Source: JAAYBY01 sp964465385
Lineage (GTDB): Bacteria > Bacillota > Clostridia > Saccharofermentanales > UBA5734
Assembly: GCA_964465385.1 (NCBI GenBank)
Contig: CAYXIM010000035.1
Span: 1-17,697 of the forward strand
Length of the DNA: 17,697 bases
Direction: 5' to 3'
Part shown: positions 13,763 to 17,697 of the stretch, piece after piece
How positions within the stretch are numbered: the first letter of the stretch is position 1
Layout of the letters: each line of letters begins with the position of its first letter
Program-made: the position numbers and the translations under genes
The notes under the pieces: generated by a model
Databases searched by the model: none
Told to the model about the DNA's origin: nothing
What the model saw: only the letters and a program-made list of their open reading frames with translations

Positions 13763-14428
13763 CTACAGGACAACCCCCAACAAAAGCGCCAAGGCTTCGC
13801 GAACCGATCCCGGCGCCTGCTTCATGTGGTTTACCAGGGCCTGGGGGTGATCCGGAAAAGCAGGGGCGAACGCAAACCAGGCCGCCTGAAAAAGCGCCTG
13901 GCGATGGTCAAGTGAATCCACCCGCAGCCAATAGTCAAAGATCAGCTCGGCTGTCTCAGCCGCTGCTTTTTCAGCAATTTGCTCAGGCGTCAGCCTGACC
14001 AGGCGAAAGAAACGGCTTCCAAAATAAGGGTCTTCCCGGCAGGTCCGGTAATATTTTTGCGCCGCATCCAGCAGCTGTTCATAGACCAGCGTCCCAGCCG
14101 TCTCCCCAGCCCGATACAGCACGGGTTGAAAGCCTGAAGCATGCCAAAAACGGTTGGCTTCTTGAAGCGCGCGCCGTCTGCCCAGGCTGTTGTGGCTGTT
14201 ACGGCCATGGTATAACAGGGTCAGCCAAAATCCCATCAGTAAATCTATTGGCCGATCGGTTCTGGGCCGGTCTTCACCAAAACGGATTGCCTCAAACTGG
14301 CGGCGTATTGTCTCCGCCTGTGCCTGCGCACCCGTCGGGTCAGGAGCCGGGCTGTGTTGGGCGCCTGGCTGGTTCCGACCATGGGCTTGTAAACAGGGTC
14401 TTAAGCTTGTGCAGGCGATGTGCCGCAT
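13763..14428 (-). CDS. Unrecognised protein, first gene of the ABC export operon
   Basis: This is a 221-residue, probably soluble protein that I cannot assign to a named family with confidence. It is rich in Ala, Arg, Gln and aromatic residues. The N-terminus (to about 35) is low in complexity (Pro/Gln/Ala) with two cysteines. The remainder is mainly helical in character, with FGEDRPRTDRPIDLLMGFWLTLL near residues 50-72. There is no signal peptide, clear membrane segment, HTH or nucleotide-binding motif. I place the start at 14428, because GGGAGG lies six bases upstream and a good promoter precedes it; a longer frame to 14461 would include the promoter's -10 region. It is only 15 bases from the ATPase gene, so it is probably cotranscribed and may be an accessory or regulator of the transporter (inference). 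Confidence 0.75.
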   Translation of the reverse strand: MRHIACTSLRPCLQAHGRNQPGAQHSPAPDPTGAQAQAETIRRQFEAIRFGEDRPRTDRPIDLLMGFWLTLLYHGRNSHNSLGRRRALQEANRFWHASGFQPVLYRAGETAGTLVYEQLLDAAQKYYRTCREDPYFGSRFFRLVRLTPEQIAEKAAAETAELIFDYWLRVDSLDHRQALFQAAWFAFAPAFPDHPQALVNHMKQAPGSVREALALLLGVVL

Positions 14429-14456
14429 GTGCAACCTCCCCGCTTGGATTGCTTTT

Positions 14457-14485
14457 ATCATACTGGTTCACAGGCTGCTTGGCAA
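14457..14485 (-). promoter_or_regulatory. Promoter of the leftward ABC operon
   Basis: On the - strand TTGCCA (14485-14480), a 17-base spacer and TATGAT (14462-14457) match the housekeeping consensus at 5/6 each. It leads into the ribosome binding site of the gene starting at 14428. Predicted transcription start is near 14450. Confidence 0.7.
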
Positions 14486-14499
14486 TGCAAGCAGCCCTG
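14471..14499. repeat. Inverted repeat overlapping the -35 element
   Basis: GGCTGCTTG (14473-14481) and CAAGCAGCC (14488-14496) form a 9-bp stem with a 6-base loop, extended by two pairs across one bulged base. The -35 hexamer of the leftward promoter lies within it, a position suited to a repressor or activator. It also lies between two divergent transcription units. Confidence 0.45.
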
Positions 14500-14537
14500 A
14501 TAAACCGTTGGTTTCCACCCGTGTGCGTAAGCCTTTC

Positions 14538-14567
14538 TTGTGGCTTTAAAGCTGTCAATGCTATACT
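14538..14567 (+). promoter_or_regulatory. Promoter of the MFS transporter gene
   Basis: TTGTGG (14538-14543), an 18-base spacer and TATACT (14562-14567) with an extended -10 TG at 14559-14560. The -35 is weak (3/6) but the extended -10 compensates. The start of transcription would be near 14574, leaving a leader of about 28 bases. Confidence 0.5.
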
Positions 14568-14601
14568 GGTCTTCATTATAAAAAAGTGCAGGGTCATACG
14601 C

Positions 14602-15756
14602 GTGGTCAAAAACAAGGCTTACAATGTCTTTTCTCTTGTTGCATTCTTGGTGATGGGCAGTTTTTTAGCAGCCAACCAAAAACTGGTTCAAAACATCACA
14701 GGGGCTTTGGGGGCCACTGAACAACAGATGGGCCTGATGATCAGTGCCCTCTTTACCGGCTCTACAGCAGCCGTTTTATTTGTCGGTGAACTGGGCCACC
14801 GGATGGGTAAACGCCAGGCGGCCCTGGTCACGTCTGTTCTGGTCACCACGGGCTCCATTATGATTTTTTTTGCCAGAAGCGTTCCGCTGGTTGTTGCCGG
14901 TTTTTTCGTCTTTGGTTCCGGCTCCGGGGGCTATGAAAGCACGATTATGTCCCTGGCCGCAGACAACCACGGCCGGGGTGCCAACCGCTTTTTAAACCTC
15001 TTGCAATCCCTTTTCAGTCTGGGTGCCGTCTTCACCCCCCTGCTTCTGGCCGTTTGGCTGGGTCATCAGGCCTATCGCCCCTTGTTTTTGTTAGCGACCC
15101 TCCTCTATGCCGCCTCCGCCTGTTTTTTTCTGTTTTCCCGCAACATTGATCACTTTGCCCGAGAAGGTCAGCCTCGTAAAGGCATGGCTTTTTTCCACCT
15201 GATCAAGGACCGGCGCATCCTTTTGTTCATTTTGGCCATGTTTGTTTACGTCGGTTCTGAATCAGCCTTGACCTTCTGGATCGGCACCTATTATGCGACC
15301 ATCGGTCTGGGCGACCTGGCCGCCGTTTCTTTGTCTGTCTACTGGTTTTCAGGTATTGTGGGGCGTTTGTTCACCAGCCGCTTCGCCAACCCAGCCGTGG
15401 TGATGGCTCCCGCCTTCCTGATAGCGGCACTGGGTATTGTGCTGCTCCTGCTGTTGCCGGGTGCGCCTTTAAAGCTGCTGGCCATGGCCTTGATCGGCAT
15501 TGGTTTTTCACCCGTCTACATCGGGCTGACCTTAAGCAGCAGCAGCCTCTTCCCGGCTGATTCCGCCCCCGTCTTCTCCCTGATGATTTTTTCAGCCGGT
15601 CTGGGTGGGGTCGCCTTTCAGCCCCTGATCAGCCGTTTTGTCTCTTCCAGCGATGTCACCGGTGCCTATTGGACCCTGGCCTTGCTGTGCACCCTGACCG
15701 CCCTCCTCTTGGCTGTCAGCCTGCGCAAAAAAACCCACGATCCGACGCGGTCTTGA
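14602..15756 (+). CDS. Major facilitator superfamily (MFS) transporter
   Basis: This is a 384-residue integral membrane protein with about 12 hydrophobic segments. The loop between the second and third segments carries GELGHRMGKRQA, the MFS motif A (GxLxDRxGRR-like). GFFVFGSGSGGYESTIMSL and GIGFSPVYIGLTLS are further glycine-rich helices of this superfamily. The frame is open far upstream (to 14248), but that part overlaps the oppositely directed gene and its promoter. I chose the GTG at 14602, just before the first membrane helix, with GCAGGG about seven to nine bases upstream. The substrate is unknown; the sugar-porter-like half with QQMGLMISALFTGSTAAVL resembles the FucP/efflux-type branches only loosely. 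It is divergent from the ABC operon and convergent with the transglutaminase gene, 44 bases away, with no clear terminator. Confidence 0.88.
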   Translation: MVKNKAYNVFSLVAFLVMGSFLAANQKLVQNITGALGATEQQMGLMISALFTGSTAAVLFVGELGHRMGKRQAALVTSVLVTTGSIMIFFARSVPLVVAGFFVFGSGSGGYESTIMSLAADNHGRGANRFLNLLQSLFSLGAVFTPLLLAVWLGHQAYRPLFLLATLLYAASACFFLFSRNIDHFAREGQPRKGMAFFHLIKDRRILLFILAMFVYVGSESALTFWIGTYYATIGLGDLAAVSLSVYWFSGIVGRLFTSRFANPAVVMAPAFLIAALGIVLLLLLPGAPLKLLAMALIGIGFSPVYIGLTLSSSSLFPADSAPVFSLMIFSAGLGGVAFQPLISRFVSSSDVTGAYWTLALLCTLTALLLAVSLRKKTHDPTRS

Positions 15757-15800
15757 AGCAATTGTTACAGGTGGATGGGACCCTTCTGGCACCTGCCTTA

Positions 15801-17697
15801 TCAGGAACCAAACCGGAAAAGGCGTCGAAAACCATACCGCCACACCCCCCATTGTTGATGGAGTGTCTCTTCAAAACGCAGGCAGAGCGCCCACAACGTT
15901 TGAACATCCGCCTCGGCAGGTGTCACGTCGCCATAAAGCCAGTGAATAACAGGCAGCCAGGCGTCGTTTAAGCCCCTCAACCCGTCCACATTTTTGACCC
16001 GATCCAGGTATTCAGCCAGGGTTTCGGTGGGCAAGAGCTCAAAGCCCAGCCAGGAAACCTGTTCCTGCGAGCGCTTGAAGAGCCGCATCAGCCGATCAGT
16101 TGGGTTGGGAAAGCGGCGGTCAAAGCGCTTTTTCAACCGCTTGGATCCGAAGCGGGGTCCCAGGTGACCGACAACCGGGACCACAGCAAGCAGCATCAAA
16201 GCCAGAACGATCCAGACCAGGCGCCAGGGCCTTTTTCCACCTTCCGGATCTAACCGTTCTCCGACCGACCCATCGCTTTCTTCCTTTGGAACCTGCTGTG
16301 CCGGTGGCGGCGTCACTGGCGGCTTTTCCAGGTCGCCTTCTTTCGCATAATAGGGGCGGGCCAACGCGCCTGATGGGTCAAAGACAAGCCAGCCCAGTCC
16401 ATGGAGATAGACTTCTGCCCAGGCATGGGCGGACATGCGGGTGGCCACGTAGGATTGGTCTGAAAGCCGGTCTGCCTCCTGGTGCAGGGCATAGCCAGTG
16501 ACATAGCGGGCCGGCAGGCCGGCGCAGCGCGCCAAGACCGTCATGGCACTGGCAAAATAAACACAATAGCCGGCCCTGCTTTCCAAAAAGGCAGCCACAA
16601 AATCCGCCTCTTCTGGCGGCTCTCCTGGTGTCAGGGTATAGGTCATGTGGGTGCTCAGCCAGTTCTCGATAGACCTTGCCTTGGCATAGGCAGAGCGCTG
16701 GGAAGTGGTCAGGTCTTGCGCCAGCTCATAAACCGAAGCCGGTAGGTTTTCAGGAAGGGCGAGCAGGGCTTCTTTGTCCGGTGCGCGGGGGTCTTTTTGG
16801 CTTGCCATCTGTGCTTCCAGACCCAGCAGCAATCGGTCGGCATCTGGGGCAGACCGGTCGATCCAGAGGGCATCAACGATCACCTTGCGACCTTTTCGCC
16901 CGCCGTCTGCGAAGAACACCGTGCCCTGTTGGTTGAAAGACAGCAGGTGCCGGTCAAAATTTTCCGCTTGAATGTCCAGGGGAATGCCGGGTATAAAAAC
17001 CGAGCGCTCCGCCTGCCGGCTGGAAACCGCCAGGGTATCACGCGTGGTCACTGCCGCGGTTTTGTATCGGTTGTCAAACAGCCACACGGGTTCAAAGATG
17101 TGGCGTTGATGACCCGATAAAAGCAAGGATCCATAGCGGTAGCGCGTCAAGGCCTGGGGGTTGGTCCAGCGTTTTCCGTCGTAGGTGGTATAGACCGTCC
17201 CTTTTAACAGACCGGGTTTTTGGCAGACCACATCCAGGACAACCGTGTGGTCTGCCGTCACATCTCCACCCAGCCGGTCACCCAGGGGCTGGTAACCCAC
17301 ATCCGCCAGCTTGAACAGGCTGCCGGTCGCCAGCTGCCGGCTGTCCAGAGCCAGCAAGGATGACACATCTTCAACCAGGCGAATCAGCCAGCTTGCCTGC
17401 CAGTGTCCGTCTTCGCGTGGCGCAATCCAGAACGATAAAAGCAGGATGAGGCCTGCCATGACTGCCGCTGTCAAGCGGTGGTAAAAACGCGCATCGGCGA
17501 CCACTTCTTTCATGCCCTTGGCCTGGGCGGCACCGTAAGCCCCTGCCAGAGAAACCAGCAAGCCGAAAAGGGTCAGCCCTAAGAGTGGAAAGGTGTAAGC
17601 TGTCTGGTTCACAAAGGCCCCTGCCAGCAGCAACAGGTTCACAGCGAGTGCCGCGATCACCTGAAACAAGCGCCTGAAAAACAAAAAGGACAGGCTG
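15801..17697 (-). CDS. TgpA-like membrane transglutaminase-domain protein, 5' truncated
   Basis: The reading frame is open through the right edge (a TTG at 17684 is not a convincing start), so the N-terminus is missing. At least 630 residues are visible. Hydrophobic membrane segments come first (codons near 17664-17410). A large outer region follows, then a transglutaminase-like domain with Cys in RAGYCVYFASA (Cys codon 16563-16565), His in MSAHAWAEVY (16425-16427) and Asp in WLVFDPS. A Pro-rich linker, one membrane segment (near 16223-16160) and a C-terminal cytoplasmic tail of the DUF4129 kind complete it. The Cys-His-Asp set is complete, so a protease or cross-linking activity outside the membrane is possible. 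In other bacteria such genes often sit beside a MoxR ATPase and a DUF58 protein; these would lie beyond the window if present. Confidence 0.92.
   Translation of the reverse strand, partial: SLSFLFFRRLFQVIAALAVNLLLLAGAFVNQTAYTFPLLGLTLFGLLVSLAGAYGAAQAKGMKEVVADARFYHRLTAAVMAGLILLLSFWIAPREDGHWQASWLIRLVEDVSSLLALDSRQLATGSLFKLADVGYQPLGDRLGGDVTADHTVVLDVVCQKPGLLKGTVYTTYDGKRWTNPQALTRYRYGSLLLSGHQRHIFEPVWLFDNRYKTAAVTTRDTLAVSSRQAERSVFIPGIPLDIQAENFDRHLLSFNQQGTVFFADGGRKGRKVIVDALWIDRSAPDADRLLLGLEAQMASQKDPRAPDKEALLALPENLPASVYELAQDLTTSQRSAYAKARSIENWLSTHMTYTLTPGEPPEEADFVAAFLESRAGYCVYFASAMTVLARCAGLPARYVTGYALHQEADRLSDQSYVATRMSAHAWAEVYLHGLGWLVFDPSGALARPYYAKEGDLEKPPVTPPPAQQVPKEESDGSVGERLDPEGGKRPWRLVWIVLALMLLAVVPVVGHLGPRFGSKRLKKRFDRRFPNPTDRLMRLFKRSQEQVSWLGFELLPTETLAEYLDRVKNVDGLRGLNDAWLPVIHWLYGDVTPAEADVQTLWALCLRFEETLHQQWGVWRYGFRRLFRFGS

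Noticed and set aside
14248..14601. Upstream extension of the MFS reading frame
   Set aside because: It overlaps the oppositely directed gene and both promoters of the divergent region, and the first membrane helix begins just after the GTG at 14602.
15768..15795. CAGGTG/CACCTG inverted repeat between the MFS and transglutaminase genes as a terminator
   Set aside because: Only six pairs with a 16-base loop and no T tract on either strand.

Overview
The window looks like chromosomal DNA of a Gram-positive, probably clostridial member of the Bacillota. This is inferred from gene content and gene style, not from a marker gene. The signs are strong AGGAGG-type ribosome binding sites, an ECF sigma factor beside a membrane protein of a type I associate with Clostridia, a DUF1294 membrane protein, clostridial-style ABC-2 export genes and a PAS-GGDEF-HD-GYP protein. 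GC content is moderate. TGA is used as a stop codon and TGG as Trp. I saw no tRNA, rRNA, CRISPR array, insertion sequence or phage gene.

Layout. (1) Positions 1-1187 hold the 3' part of a rightward PAS-GGDEF-HD-GYP cyclic-di-GMP protein, closed by a hairpin terminator. (2) Positions 1285-1905 hold a leftward WrbA-type flavodoxin quinone reductase. (3) Positions 2003-9460 hold a leftward six-gene sugar operon. In transcription order it encodes a DeoR repressor fused to a fructose-type EIIA, a fructose-type EIIBC, an HPr-Enzyme I fusion, an archaeal-type triosephosphate isomerase homologue, an N-acylglucosamine 2-epimerase (AGE) family protein, and a cyclase (kynurenine formamidase-like) family hydrolase. 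(4) Positions 9659-9958 hold a small rightward DUF1294 membrane protein. (5) Positions 10075-12221 hold a rightward ECF sigma factor and its overlapping, probable membrane anti-sigma partner. (6) Positions 12225-14428 hold a leftward three-gene unit: an unrecognised protein, an ABC ATPase and an ABC-2-type permease. (7) Positions 14602-15756 hold a rightward MFS transporter, divergent from unit 6. (8) Positions 15801-17697 hold a leftward TgpA-like transglutaminase membrane protein that runs off the window.

The sugar operon is the most interesting part. It carries a complete phosphorelay: Enzyme I and HPr in one chain, EIIA on the repressor, then EIIB-EIIC. It could therefore run without the cell's general PTS proteins. 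The repressor-EIIA fusion keeps a good ribosome binding site and ATG exactly at the EIIA boundary, so the gene may yield both a sensor-repressor fusion and a free EIIA. Just upstream, a promoter-like pair of hexamers (TTGACG, 18 bp, TATCCT) is followed by two near-identical 12-bp direct repeats 20 bp apart, a convincing candidate operator. No sugar-phosphate kinase or aldolase is present. The metabolic genes (TIM homologue, AGE epimerase, cyclase) point to a substrate other than plain fructose, but I cannot name it.
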